Of a DNA stretch of 64,000 nucleotides, positions 24,767 through 37,493 are shown piece by piece. Under the pieces are notes generated by a model. That model was given only the letters and a program-made list of their open reading frames with translations. It did not search any database and had not been told where the DNA came from. The translations under genes and the position numbers were made by a program. Every line of letters begins with the position of its first letter. Position 1 is the first letter of the stretch. The stretch is from Microplitis mediator (taxonomy: Eukaryota > Arthropoda > Insecta > Hymenoptera > Braconidae), in the NCBI RefSeq assembly GCF_029852145.1, contig NC_079969.1, forward strand, positions 21,506,459-21,570,458. Reading direction: 5' to 3'.

Positions 24767-25636
24767 TACACGGAGAAAAAAATATTGCTCCTCGAACGAT
24801 CTAAAGTATAGTAACTCGTAGATCGTTACCACAACAATACGTATGCTTATGGTAACAATACCGTATCGTTCCAGTAACTATCTATTAGATAGCTGTGAGC
24901 CCTATACGACTTTCCGTAGTCGTCACCTCACACGGCACCGTCTAACCTAACTAAACATCCATTTTCGCGCCAACTTTTGAATATTGTATAATTGTTGCTA
25001 GCAGACGTTTAATAAAAAAAATAGTGTAAAAAATAATTGTGATGTTGAAATATGGACCCACGGATAATTAATAAATTAACAGAGTAGAATCTCCATAACT
25101 ATGTTGATACATTTATTGATAAGTGTTTTTTTATGCTTTTTGTAATCAAATATACATTCATAACCAAAAATCTAAATATTATATATAGTCGATGTTTTAT
25201 AATTTAAATGTGATACGTAAATAGAAGAAAAATAATCAATAAACAAATGAGATCTGAATTAATATTAAATTTAAAATTAAATTACTAATAAATAAATTGG
25301 GAAAATTAAAAGATATATTTATATTTATATTTAAAATTTATTTAGACTATAACTAACTAATAAATCAGTTTTATAAATTATTTTATTTAATCAAAGTTAT
25401 TTGCTTATCATTTATTTATGAATGATAAAGGTTTTTAAATATCTCATATAATTTGCAACGCGCGTGACGTCAGATAGGGCTCAGAACGATACCGTATAGG
25501 TCTCAGAGCTATCCACCGTATTGTTGTCAGAACGATACAGTAAATCGTTGCAGTAACAATCTAGTAGATAACTATAGCGTATTGTTACTGTAACTATACA
25601 GTATACTTCTGAGAACAATATTTTTTTCTCCGTGTA
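24767..25636. mobile_element. TA-type MITE, CACGGAGAAAAAAATATTG family
   Basis: TIRs TACACGGAGAAAAAAATATT and AATATTTTTTTCTCCGTGTA enclose 870 bp. Next to each end are iterated words of the type GTAACGATCTACGAG and ACGATAC(C/A)GTA, again short palindromic motifs. No coding frame is present. Confidence 0.75.
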
Positions 25637-25713
25637 CAATCTAGTATTTTTGAATATTATTATAATTTATTTATTTGAAAAATTTGCGATTACTTTGTTT
25701 AAAAATTTAATCA

Positions 25714-26784
25714 TACACGGAAAGAAAATTATGGAAAGTTTTGTTATGCATTATGGGAATAGTTCCCATAATGGATTAGGAATTGTACCCATACTATTAT
25801 AGGGGTGCTTCCCATATATTATGGGATCCATCCCTATAATATGGGTAAAATTCCTATACCATTATTGGAACCATTCCCATAATGGTATGGGAATAGTTCC
25901 TATACCAATATGGAAACCATTCCCATATCATTATTGGAACCATTCCCATAATGGTATGGGAATAGTTCCTATACCAATATGGGAACCATTCCTATAATAT
26001 TATGGGAACCATTCCTATAATATTAAGGGAACTATTCCCATAATGTTATGGGAACCATTCCCATAATATCATAAAAATTTTTTTTTTGCAAAATAGTGTA
26101 GAAATTTCCTTCATGATATGGAAAGATTCAAATAAAGTGTCTTCGACGCTACATTTATTAAAAAAAATAAAAATTTTAGTGTTTTTGTCAAATGCAAATT
26201 TTTTTTTCAATGTTTGAATTTTTGCTTTCATATTTAATAATATTTCTGTGTATTGCAGAAGTGTTTCCCACACTTTTCTTTAAATTAATTTTTTCATGAT
26301 AGTATGGAAACCATTCCCATAGTATTATAGGAATGGTTCCTATAATGGTATGGGAACTATTCCCATAATGGTATAGGAACGATTCCTATACTATTGTGGG
26401 AACCATTCCTATAATATTATGGGAATAGTTCCCATAACGATATAGAAATAGTTCCTATAATGTTATGGGAATGGTCCCTATAATTTATGGGAATGGTTTC
26501 TATAATTTATAGGAATAGTTCCCATATATTATGAGAATGATTCCCATAATATTATAGAAAGTATTCCTATAAATTATAGGAACCATTCCTATAATTAGAG
26601 GAATCATTCCCATAACGTTATGGGTATCATTCCCATAATTATAGTCACTATTCCTATAATTATGGGAAGCATTCCTATAATTATAGGAACTGCTCCCATA
26701 ATTTATGGTCGTAATTCCTATGATGGTATAGGAAAAAATTTCACAAAATTATGGGAACAGTTTCCATAATTTTCTTTCCGTGTA
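25714..26784 (+). mobile_element. Palindrome-array MITE, copy B (GGGAA-N3-TTCCC family)
   Basis: This copy has the same orientation and architecture as the one at 5892-6862: TA flanks at 25714-25715 and 26783-26784, the CACGGAAAGAAAATTATGG terminus, palindrome-array arms, and the same central spacer ending in a conserved CACACTTTTCTTTAAATTAA stretch. Individual units differ from copy A by many substitutions, but the changes often keep the local palindrome. No transposase is present. Confidence 0.85.
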
Positions 26785-27277
26785 CTATCTTGCCCCAGAA
26801 CATAACAAACAATTAAAAATCCGACTTATAGACAATAAATATAAAAATGTACTCGCCAAATGTTATTCACGGTTTCAAAGAATAGAAGATTTTTGTTTGG
26901 ATGATCCATTTTGACCTGCATTCCTTTACACACATTCTTCCGTGTAGTCAAAAAAAAAAAAAAAAAAATAATGAATAAATGGAAATGTGAATAATACAGA
27001 CAAACAAATAACTACAAGAGGTAGAATAGTACTCGAGCAACGTCTCATTAAAACATTAAAAGCACTTTTGTGTTGGTCTCTTTAGATTTTTTATGTTCTA
27101 TAATCTACCGAAGCTTTGTAACATTAACATTTTCCAAATAATTAAAATTTTTATAAACTGAGTAGTTTCATTGAAATTAGAAAAGATTGCACGTTAATCG
27201 ATACAAAGAATAGCTTGTTTATACAACTTTTACTCATTCATAAACATTGAATTCATGAATTTTTAATGAAATTATTA

Positions 27278-27487
27278 TTTTTTTTTTTTTTCGTTTAAAA
27301 TCGCTTTTTAACTGCCGATTATAAACTGTTGGGAGTGAAGTTAGAACATGAGGGTTTTTATAAGGTCGAGGTTAGGCCGAATCTCAGACAACCGATTTTT
27401 TCGGCTAACACTGGGATTCGAACCCACGTCTGGCCAGTTACCAAGTTCGAGTAGTAAGCCCACTAACCTCTCGGCCATGGTGACTGG
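27278..27487 (-). mobile_element. tRNA-derived SINE
   Basis: On the minus strand, near-perfect RNA polymerase III boxes are present: box A as TGGCCGAGAGG near 27476 and box B as GGGTTCGAATCCC near 27424-27412. A short body follows, with a GGCCTAACCTCGACCTTAT stretch, and an A-tail (T-run at 27278-27291 on the plus strand). The tRNA-like head resembles a Ser/Leu type with a long variable arm, but the acceptor stem does not pair well, so it is not a functional tRNA gene. A possible imperfect target duplication is AAATTATT/AAATCATT. Confidence 0.7.
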
Positions 27488-27490
27488 TTT

Positions 27491-28380
27491 AAATCATTTT
27501 TTTTTTTAAATAAGATATATAACTTATAATTGATTTTAAAATCTTAAAATACGCTTTTAAACAAAAATTCGGATTTCCCGGAATTAATATTTATTATAAA
27601 GAAGCGTATACATGGAAAAAAACGCAGCTCAAAATTAGTTAATAATTATAGTCGTGAATTAAAAAGCACTTCAGAAAAAATAATTAAAAATCGAAACGAT
27701 ATATATACATATTTGGAAAAAAAAGTTTATTATTACACACAAAAAGGCAATTTTTTCAATCTGGAATATTTTAAAATTCAATAGCAGTCTTAGTGAAAGC
27801 TTCAGCCTAAAATAGATTTTTATACTGAATGAAAAAATAAAAAGTATTGAATGTTTTTTATTTTGTACTCTAAAACTAAAAGTAATTCTACTTATGCTTT
27901 AGCAATTTATAGAATTAGACAATTATAATTTTTACTTATTCAAAGAAAAAATCCTGTATTTTTGGACCGTTTCAATAAGTTTGCCTCAGTGAAATAGTAA
28001 TTTGTTATTTGAAAAATAACAAATATTATCAGATTTTTATCTCTGTACAGTGATTGAGTAATTTATCAATTTTCTAAAATAACTTAAAATGTATTTGTAA
28101 GTTAAAATAAATATATAATTTTTCTTCTTACAGTGAATTGAATTAGTTTTATTTACACATAAAAAACAATCTTAGCTCTTTGGCATATACGGCTATAAGT
28201 ATCTAGAGAAACCTTTGATAGTGTGTTTTCCTCTTTTCAAGCAAAACAACAACTTTACAAGCGCATGTATAGCAGCAACTGTTTGCGGTAAAGTTCACTG
28301 CTATTTAAACATACTGACGATGTGTCGGTCGACTTTACACTTTCGGTCCTTCGAAAACCACTTTGTGTACACACTATATG

Positions 28381-28411
<31 letters not shown>

Positions 28412-29834
28412 ATACATATATCTATCTATATATATCTGCATATGAAATGTTTGGTATAAGAGATATAAAGTGAGGAGAAGTTGCAAGCACTATAATATCA
28501 AACTACTATATCTCTAGTAACCTCGAGAATATGATTTGAGAGATACTGGACCTGATTAGATTATGTCTGGGTAGTTTGCATTGAAACTGTAAATACTAAT
28601 ATGCTTACAGGGATAATTCTCATTTAATTGTTAATACTTATAAAATAGCCCACAAAGTAACATCATTTTGGTAATAATTACTTTATTAACTTTCATAGAG
28701 GTTTGAATAATTATCAAGTATTTTGAGATTTGTAATTTTAATAAATAATATTTTATCTCATTTTCAATGAGGGTAAATAATGAAACGTAAAATTTATTGA
28801 TTTCACAAAAATTTAATGCTATTTACGTTTTTAACAAAACTCATTCAATATTAATTTCGTGAAAATTTCCGATGTGTATTGAACATACGTGTTATATAGA
28901 AATTTATGAATTCTCTTTTATATGAATGTATGTTTCCAGAATATACAGTAAACGAAAATTTTATTGATTGTTGATCAATATGCAAAATTAATACTGCACT
29001 GAGTTTTTTAGCCATTGATCGAATTTAGTGAGCTGCTGCGGGATTTAAAACACATTAAATTTTGACGTATTCACAATAAAAAATTTTATATTAAAGGTGT
29101 TCATTTTATTCAAACCTTTATCAAAGTGTTTTTAGATATGATTTAATAATACTTATTTTTCCTTTTTTTTTTTTTTAAATTTTCAATTTTTAGATGAAGA
29201 AAATTATTGACTTTAGTCAGACTTTTTAAATTCGAGAACACAGTAAAAGACAACGGGTTTAGACCTCAGAAAGCTATTCTGTATGTAACTATTCTGTCTC
29301 TAACGAATTAACTGATTTAGATAGAACTGGAAATAATCAAAAGAACTCAAGAAAACAATTAGAAAATTACAGTTTCTGTAGTAAAAATTGGGTTTTTCAA
29401 CCCAAAAGTGTATTTTCTTCATTTTATGCCGTGATTAATAAAAAATATTGAGAAAATTACAGTATAATCTAAAACTTTTGCCCTTTTACATTCAAATTCT
29501 GCTTTGGAAACTGTTATTTTTTGTGTTTTCTTCTGTAGTAATAAGAACTTAAGTCTAGACGAATTTTCAAATTAATCAGTTTAGTAAATTGTGAGTTATC
29601 AAAAAAATTCAATGAAACCTTTTCTAAACAATAGAAACTATAGTATACTAAAATCTGTTTTTGTTCGAAAATAATTACGAAAAAAAAATTCATTGATTTA
29701 AACTTGATTCAAAATTATTCGATCAATAGTGAGCTGTCAAAAACAGTGAATAATTTCAGGCTTGCCCGCAAGGTCCGAACCATTTTTCATTTGTTTTTTT
29801 GTTTTTTTTTTTTTTTTATAAAAAATAAGTATTC
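27491..29834. other. AT-rich interval with a microsatellite, no gene recognised
   Basis: Apart from the TA/TG microsatellite at 28.38 kb and a modestly GC-richer stretch at 28215-28370, I see only AT-rich DNA with homopolymers. Confidence 0.3.
28374..28436. repeat. (TA)n/(TG)n/(TCTA)n compound microsatellite
   Basis: A TA run passes into TGTGTG, TACATATA and TATCTATC. Open frames on both strands here are by-products. Confidence 0.9.
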
Positions 29835-30290
29835 TACACGGAAAAAGAGCAGTAGAGAAGTACAGTTTTTAGTGCAAAAACAGGGCCCTCGAATAAATAA
29901 CTTTAAGTATTATATTTTGCACTGTAATAATTGAAACTATACTTCTTGCAATAAAGTAATAAAGTAAAATCTTTAGAGCCAAGAAAATCTAAATCATGAC
30001 AAGAATTTTTTGAAGCAAGATAATTGGCTTTCTTCAGAAATAAATTCTTGGCTCAAGAAAATATTTCTTGAGTCAATATAAATTTTCTATCAGTGCAGAT
30101 ACCAAATTTTACAGTTTCTGATGTATTTTCAGTTGAATGAAAGGTTATTAAGGACTAAAAAAAGTTTTAAATGAAACTGTAATAATTACAACGTTTCAGA
30201 AATAATGTAATTTTTACAGCTAGTTTAGAAGAAGAGAGATTTTGCTAACGTTTGAAATTGTAATTTTTTCAGTATTCTTTTTTTCGTGTA
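29835..30290. mobile_element. TA-type MITE, CACGGAAAAAGAGC family
   Basis: The left end is TACACGGAAAAAGAGCAG and the right end TTCTTTTTTTCGTGTA at 30290, 456 bp in all. The interior has CTTGAGTCAA/TTGGCTCAAG-like words around 30000-30075 but no coding frame. Confidence 0.65.
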
Positions 30291-30309
30291 GTGATCCGAT
30301 TAGTCTGGA

Positions 30310-30748
30310 TACACGAAGAGAAATTTATGGCAACCATTACCATAATATTATAGTAACCATTACTATAATCTGATGGTAATAATTCTCATACATTATAGGA
30401 ATGATTACCATAGTATATGGTAACGTTTATCATAGTATCTAGGAAGAATTATCATAATATATAGGGTTTATTCCCATATGCATTTAGGAACCATTACAAT
30501 GTGGTTATAGGATTTATTCCTATTCACTTATGGGAACTATTTCTATGAATATGGTAATCATTGCATTAATTTTATTACCATACGATATGGGAACTGATAT
30601 CATAATGATAGGAATTGTTTCCATAGTTGTGGAAACTTTTCCCAGAAAGTACGGGTCTATATCCCATAATTCCAAGTAATTATCACCATAACGGTATGGG
30701 GTAATATTTCATAGATGTACTAGGTTATTAGAAATTTCTTTCCGTGTA
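30310..30748 (+). mobile_element. Divergent relative of the palindrome-array MITE
   Basis: TA-flanked TIRs (TACACGAAGAGAAATTTATGG and TTTCTTTCCGTGTA) enclose about 440 bp of loosely repeated units such as CCATTACCATAAT, GGAATGATTACC and TATGGGAAC. The units resemble the three full copies but are much less regular, and the central spacer is absent. It begins 20 bp after the end of another TA-type MITE (29835-30290). It could be an older member or a sister family. Confidence 0.7.
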
Positions 30749-31799
30749 TATGCATTTATCCCAAAAAACATTTTCGATTGTTGTATGAATCAATTTCATC
30801 AGTTAATTTATTTCGAGATAATATCGAGACCAAACAGTTTTAAAAATAAACATATTTAATTTTTCGTTAAATAACTCGACTCGAAGAGTCTGAATATTTC
30901 ATAAAATCTAGATTTTTTCGTTGTAATTTAATTAATCAATTATTATTGTACTTGAATAATATTGCATCAGAATAATATATCTAGTACACGCGGTCTACAA
31001 ATAATTATTTTTTTAACAAAAAAAGAAAACCCTTATTGTATTATATTCAGTAATAATACCTCATATTTTTCAATTATCAGTTTATAGTATCGTAGCTATT
31101 ATTTCAGTGATTATACTTGTTTATTTATTATTTTATTAAATTTTTTTTTATAGTGTTTTTAACTTTTTTCTTTTTTTTCAAACAACTATGAGTACACTGG
31201 AAAACGGAAGGAACGCAAATTGAGAAAAATAAACTAACTACACCGACATTATGAGCTGCAAACGACCCAGAATCAGGGGAACAATTGCTAGAGCATGCTC
31301 TTGAATAATACCGAGGATGATTTTCGTTTTCAGCCATTTTTTTTTTCTCAACATTGTCTTTCTATTTGCTTTTCTTTTTAATAATTTTTTTATTCTTATG
31401 AATACATGTATACATATATAGAGCTTAAAAATATTAAACTAAATATGAGCAAAAGAAAATCTATTGTCTTCCGGACTGTATAATTTAAAAAATTTATAAA
31501 GTCAGCTAGAATTCGCGGATATATACTTCATATCATCAACGATTGGAAAATATATTAATCTTATCTGACTTGGCATAACCGATCTAATATAAAGCTACTC
31601 CGGAACAAGTTCCAATAAAAATGCAGCTCATAAAAAAATATATAAAGTAAAAAGAAGCTAAAAGAGATCTTAAGAATAAAAAAGATGAATAAATGAATAA
31701 AGATAGAAAAAAAAAAAGAAGGAAAGAAAAAATAGTAAAGGAGGTAAAACGATCAGATACTTTCAAACTTTCCAATAACAAGAACGAACCACTCAAGAA

Positions 31800-31985
31800 G
31801 TTCGACTAGTTCCGGTATTGCGGAACGGAAATGCCTGGCTGTTAACAGTAAGTCGGTAGAAACTGGTCTGGTCATGCGTCGTCTTCTCATCGTTTATATA
31901 ACCGATAACGGGGGCGTTCTCTTGTAGCTAATGGGGCGCCATCCCGGCGTCCCACAGCCAACTTCTTAGATGATCAAGCATCTAC
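31800..31985 (-). promoter_or_regulatory. GC-rich promoter-like island
   Basis: An isolated GC-rich patch contains TTATATAAACG on the minus strand (about 31896-31906). CCAGTTT, an initiator-like sequence, lies about 36 bases downstream, near 31865. GGATGGCGCCCCATTAGC lies upstream. TATATAA is nearly symmetrical, so the other strand is also possible. No coding exon follows on either strand within the next few hundred bases, so if real it would serve a noncoding first exon. Confidence 0.35.
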
Positions 31986-33199
31986 TGGCAATTTAGTACT
32001 TGCTAAATTTAAAGGGAGAACTTTTCACTGAATGACATTAATTTAAGCTATTAAATAGTCATCCGTTTAGAAATTTACGAAGGATTTTCATTATCGGCGT
32101 ACGCAAACAAGGTTATATGAAAATGCTGCTTAAGTATATTAGCTTTAATTTTAGTATGAATTTCAATATTTATCAAGTCAAGTTCGATTCATTTGACACG
32201 ATAAATTGTTGAATCTGATTAATTTTATTATTAAATTATGATAATTCAGTTATCTATTTACATAAATAAAAAATGTAACGGACCCGATTGAAAAAAAAAA
32301 AAAAAAAGTAATTATAATAATCAGTAAAAGTACAAATAAAATGTAACAAAACCTTATTCATTTGTAAAGTTTAAATTAACAAGACATGGACAGCAACTGT
32401 GTCAGTGCGTGTGTTATAGGTGAAAGCGATTTTACTGAACTACTTGTGTAACACATGTGATTACTCCTACTTTCAGCAGACTGTCTGGTAATAAATGGGC
32501 GGAAACTTTAATGATTTGTAGTGATACATATGCTGAGTTTTCTATAAATTCTTTCTGTAATTTTCACCTAAAATTTCATGATTCATTTCATTTAAAAATA
32601 TATATTTACATTTCGTATATAGATAAAATGATTTGAAATTTCATTGAATAAATTGGACTTAATGACAATCTTTAATATGCATTGCACTCTATAAACAAAC
32701 TATTGTTGAATAATTAGCTAATTATTATGGTAATTACTATTTTATAAGAATGAAAATTTTATTACACAAATTATAACATTACGCTTCATTGCTTATTGCT
32801 ATAAACCTGATGTTTAATTAGCACATAAAATAATAAAAATGTTAATTTAATTTAAATTAAAAGTTAAATATCAATTTATGAAAATTTATTATTTTATTAT
32901 TATTATTATTATATGACATTCTTTAATAAAACAAACTTTTATATTGAAAAAACTTTTAAAAAATGTTTTCAACCATCTTTTATTTTTAGAATTAAAAAAA
33001 CGTGGATGATGTGAAGGCAGCAAAAAATTAATAATCGATAGAAATGAACTTAACACGTTTGCTAAAATTGACAACTAACATTTTTTATTGAAAGAAAATT
33101 TTTTATCTTAAAATTCTGAGCTGGCCGTTATGTCCAACTGAATTATAAGAAATGCATCAATCGACCAAAAAATAAAGTGATTCGTAAAAATAATTATCA

Positions 33200-33514
33200 T
33201 ACACGAAAAAAAATGAACTATATGAATTGAGAAACGACAAGTAATATAAAGTGATCAGTAAATATTATCATTCTGTACTGTAATTCTTTAATTTATAATT
33301 AAAACGTAAATAATTATCAAATAAATATTGAAATTTAATGCCTATACAGGAAAAATTAATATTTAAACTTTAAAAATCGTAACTTAAATATTTAAAATTT
33401 ATGACGCGTATTATAAAATTTATTGTTTGGAATGTCGAAATTTCCTATATTGACACCAAGGGTCCGGATTATAATTTCAGTCACTAATTTTTAAAGTTTC
33501 TTTTTTTCCGTATA
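33200..33514. mobile_element. TA-type MITE, CACGAAAAAAAATGAAC family
   Basis: The left end is TACACGAAAAAAAATGAACT and the right end AGTTTCTTTTTTTCCGTATA. It is 315 bp long, AT-rich and without coding potential. The terminus belongs to the same CAC-tip group as its neighbours. Confidence 0.55.
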
Positions 33515-33637
33515 CTTCAGAAAAAAGTTTTTGTCACAAATCTTAAAGTGACCCTTTTGTCTCCCCCTCCCTTACTTTTAGTGTTTTCTAAGTATTCCTA
33601 TTTTACCCTCTCTTACATAAGTCATTAAATAATTTTT

Positions 33638-34252
33638 TGCACACCTCATTCGCGAAAGAGTTGAGTTTGCCTCTTTACCATCTTTATAGTATACCAAAGT
33701 TGTTTAAAGTATAAACCGTTTTAAAGGAAACTTATTAAGGAACGTTTTTTAATATAATATTTAGTTGATTCTTAGCGAGATTAATTTTAAAAAATTGATT
33801 TCGTCCGAAGCCTCTAGAGCGTCAATTAATTGACAGTTGTGGTGCTCGCACTTGTAAAAACCTAAAAACCCAACTTAATTTTTTATTACCTTTGGATTTT
33901 TGATCGCAAGAGCCTTTTTAAAAACTATCTGAATCTTTTTTGGTTAATTGTAATTAATAAAAAACTCAAAAACTTATTATTCACGAAAAATTTAGCTGCC
34001 ATTCTTATTTTTACTGTTATCATTATTTTTTTCATTTTTTCTCTTCATCAAATACTGGCAGCAGCACTAGCGTGGCAGCAGGATTGAAAAAAAGAGCGAC
34101 ATCTAAGACAAAAGGCGGGATATTTAAAAAAAAAATTCTTTTTTAAAATATTAAACTGAAAATAAGAAATAAAAAAATTAATTAATATTATGAAATAATA
34201 ATTAAAAAAAAATCAATAATTAGAAATGAAATGAGTGATTGAGGTGTGTGCA
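33638..34252 (+). repeat. Dispersed repeat R1, copy 2
   Basis: It begins GCACACCTCATTCGCG and ends GTGATTGAGGTGTGTG, and keeps internal landmarks of the copies at 10.5 and 62.6 kb: TTTGGATTTTTGATCGCAAG, TAATTGTAATTAATAAAAAA, ACTGGCAGCAGCACTAG and AAGGCGGGAT. Its 5' third diverges strongly from the other two copies, so this is either a distinct subfamily or a partial copy. Confidence 0.65.
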
Positions 34253-36083
34253 CTTTAAGATTTTCCAATATTTTTTTTTTTATATTCTGTAAAAATTGCC
34301 CCGTAGTTTATATTATTTGATTTGTTTTCATACATAAAAAATATTCATCTAATAGTACACAAAAAAATGATTTTTTTAAATATTTTTCCAATAATTGGTT
34401 TATCATAAAAAAAATTTTTTTTGTTAAGTTAATAAGTGCCACTTGATATTTGAGTTGAAGAGAGTTATTAATTGTGTAATTTTTTTAATTAAAAAAAAAA
34501 AATTATCCAATGCTAGTCAAAATGAAAAAATTAAGTGTATGAACGATAAGTTATCGGGCTAGTAAGCTTACCTATTCTCTCGTAAAACTCAATAATTAAA
34601 AATTTAATAACCAATTACATCCGTGTCGTTAATGAAGTTGTGATTTTTTAAAAAATAATAATTAATAAATACACTAAAATTGAACGTGTTGAAGTGAAAA
34701 TAATATTTAACAGAAAAAAGTAGGCGTTAATTATTTACTATTGAAATATACTTTTTTAAATATATATGCAGATATGAATTAAATAGTCTAGAATTTTCTT
34801 GAGTTAAAGCCTTTTTATAAATAAATGCTAATCTACAGCATTATAAAAAAAAAAAAAAAAAAAATTGTATTAAGATCTATAGTTGATTTTGAAGCACGTA
34901 AAGCAAATTGATTAAACCCTGAGTGCCAAGCCGACAACGAGTCTAGGGTTCATGAGATTGAATTCCACATTCTCGCAACCCTAGTTTGCAAAAAGCCAGT
35001 CACTAAAACTGTCAGAGAGAGAAAGAGATAGCATACAGCGTAATTATTTTAATTAACGAACGATAGATGCGAAAACTATAGAAAGAGTGGCATTTTATTA
35101 TTGTCAAAGGAATCAGTCTTTTTGGTATAAGCATTTAATTAAAGAAAAAAAAAAGAGAGGAAAAAAAAATGTGGATTTGTACGAAAATACAAATCAATGA
35201 CAAAAAATAGTCGAGTATTTTTATACTCTATTTGTCACTAGCTGATAAATAATAGAGAACGAGTTAGTACCAGAAAGAGAGATTTTAAAAAACTGCTAAT
35301 TAAGAAAACTCTTTTAATAGTGAAAAGTTTTTTAAATTAAATTTTTTTTTTAAATTCTTTCAGCAAATTATAAACTCTAAACGAAATAAGAAAAAAAGTT
35401 ATTGTATTTAAATAAAACTTGTAATTTAGTCATATGAAAAAATTTTATAAAATTGTTAATTTTGAATTCATTTAATATGAAGAAAATATGTCATTAGATA
35501 TCGAAAACATCTTATTTTTTGACTCACAATTATGGAATGAAAAATGAATTAAAAATTTTCTATATTTTACCTAAAATCAATTAATCATTTAAAATAATGA
35601 TCGATTCGGTCCGTCCAGAATTTATAAAGTTTAGCAAAATTATTTAATTATTTACACTTTTAAAAGTTTGAGCTCACTATCTGATCAATATATATATAGA
35701 TATATATAGAATACATCAATACATCAATTTCAGAGCAAAAATTAAAAATAGTATAGCATAATTGAAAATCCGATAACAACTGATAAATGAGATAATTCAT
35801 TGAGAGACCAAAGTAAAATAAAACACCGGGTAAAAGTGACAGGATTGTTATTATTCAAAAAAAAAAAAAAAAATGTTCTAAATTTGTTGATAAAAAATAA
35901 AAAAAAATTTTTTCTCTTATTTATTGATACTTTAAAATAAACATCAATTTATCACGCATAAAAAAAAAAAAAAAATAATTGTCACCCAACGGTTACCGTA
36001 GGGAAATGTAGATTTTGTTGTGATGTTTGCTTTTTCACGAGAATAATGACAAAAATTTTAACACTTCAAAAAAATATAAAAAT
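34253..36083. other. AT-rich interval, no gene recognised
   Basis: A GC-richer stretch at about 34915-35030 contains an imperfect inverted pair, AACCCTGAGTG and CGCAACCCTAG, next to AGAGAGAAAGAGATAG. Otherwise it is low complexity with long A and T runs. Confidence 0.25.
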
Positions 36084-36290
36084 CATGATACTGCAGGAAC
36101 TCAACGTTTAATAATTTTTGGATTTTCTTCAAAACGATTAGTTATAAAAACAAATGTTTTAAAAAATTGCACTTATAAATTTTTTGATTTTCTACATGTG
36201 CATATTTTTAGTTTTTTTTTTTTTTATCGATTTGTTGAAAAAAAAAAAACCGAAAATAGTTAATTGACTGTTAATTTCAGGATAATAAGT
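36084..36290. repeat. Degenerate copy of the ATGATACTGAAGTTAGCAGA repeat family
   Basis: The segment carries ATGATACTGCAGGAACTCAA, then TAATAATTTTTGGATTTTCT and a TTCTACATGTGCATATTTTT block, matching the fragment at 3346-3480. It ends near 36290 in a weak inverse of the start (TTAATTTCAGGATAATAA). The overlapping open frame at 36027-36263 is therefore repeat-derived rather than a gene. Confidence 0.5.
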
Positions 36291-37493
36291 AATCACTAGA
36301 AAAATTGAGAAAAAGGAAAAAAGCGAGTATTGCATAAGATTTAATTATACATTCCACAAAATTATTAGGCTATGACTTTGCACTGCAGGCTTGTTTGAAA
36401 ATAAAATAATTGTAGTTTCACAAATTTTATAAGTTACCATATAGATCTCGGTTTCACATAAATCATTCTCAATTATTACACTTGAAAATCCATAAAGTAA
36501 AAAAATTTAAGGACTTGTAGAAGAATTGAAAAGTTATCCAAATAAACTTAAAAATAAATTTGAGCAGAAAATAGATTTAACTTTTATTTTAAGACGACCT
36601 CTATTTTCAAACAAGTGGTGAATTACTATTATCTTCGAATTTTAAAAAGTCTCAACAGGTGAGATGAAAAAGTACGTATTAATAATTGATTGTCTGTAAA
36701 ATTACAATGTCCAAAATGCTCCTAATTTTGTCCATAATTCGCATGCGTAGTTACTTAAATTAATTTAAAATTCTTTTCATAATTGAAACAATGAAAATTT
36801 TTTGTAATTCTTCAGGCCAATCTCATGTTGAGATTTCTTTTGAATTGCTTTGAAATAACTTTTTTCTTGAGTCTGGCAATGCAAAAGTCTCGACTTATTG
36901 TTGAGTGAGAAGAACTCACTTAATTTTGGATTTATACAAGATATATTCATGAATTGAAAGTTTTAAAGATGAATGTGTGTATACAGAGATTTACAACTGT
37001 TGTTTTGTTAAAGTGCATAATATAATACAATATAATACAAGAATTTCAAAGTTGGCTTTTCTTTACAAATAAAAGTTATCATGTTTATCTTTTATAAATA
37101 AATATAAAAGAATTAAAATAATAATGGTGTAAAACAATAATAATAATAAAAATAATAACACGGTTAAAAAAATATTGCGCTCACCACTCAGCGGTATTGT
37201 GATATTCACTCTCCTTGGTTGGTTATACTTTGTATACGGAAAGTCTTGGTCTATCGGATTGTGATTATCGCGATCCAGGCGGATCCCGAAATCATAGGAT
37301 CGTTTTGCTATAGTAACGATCCGTTTTGTTGGCAAATAGCCATAAAAAATTTGGGGTTAAAATAGATAAATTTTAAACTTTAACTTCATTACAATTTTAT
37401 TTTTAGTTGAAATTAATAATTACATGTTAATAATTCTAATAGGTGCAATAAAAAATTATTATTTAATATCAAGAAATGTAAAGCAATAGAATA

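Noticed and set aside
27400..27484. A functional tRNA-Ser/Leu gene.
   Set aside because: Boxes A and B are good, but the acceptor stem does not pair and the sequence continues into a SINE body and A-tail.
28215..28486. Overlapping frames on both strands near a microsatellite.
   Set aside because: Their C- or N-terminal halves are translated TA/TG repeats.
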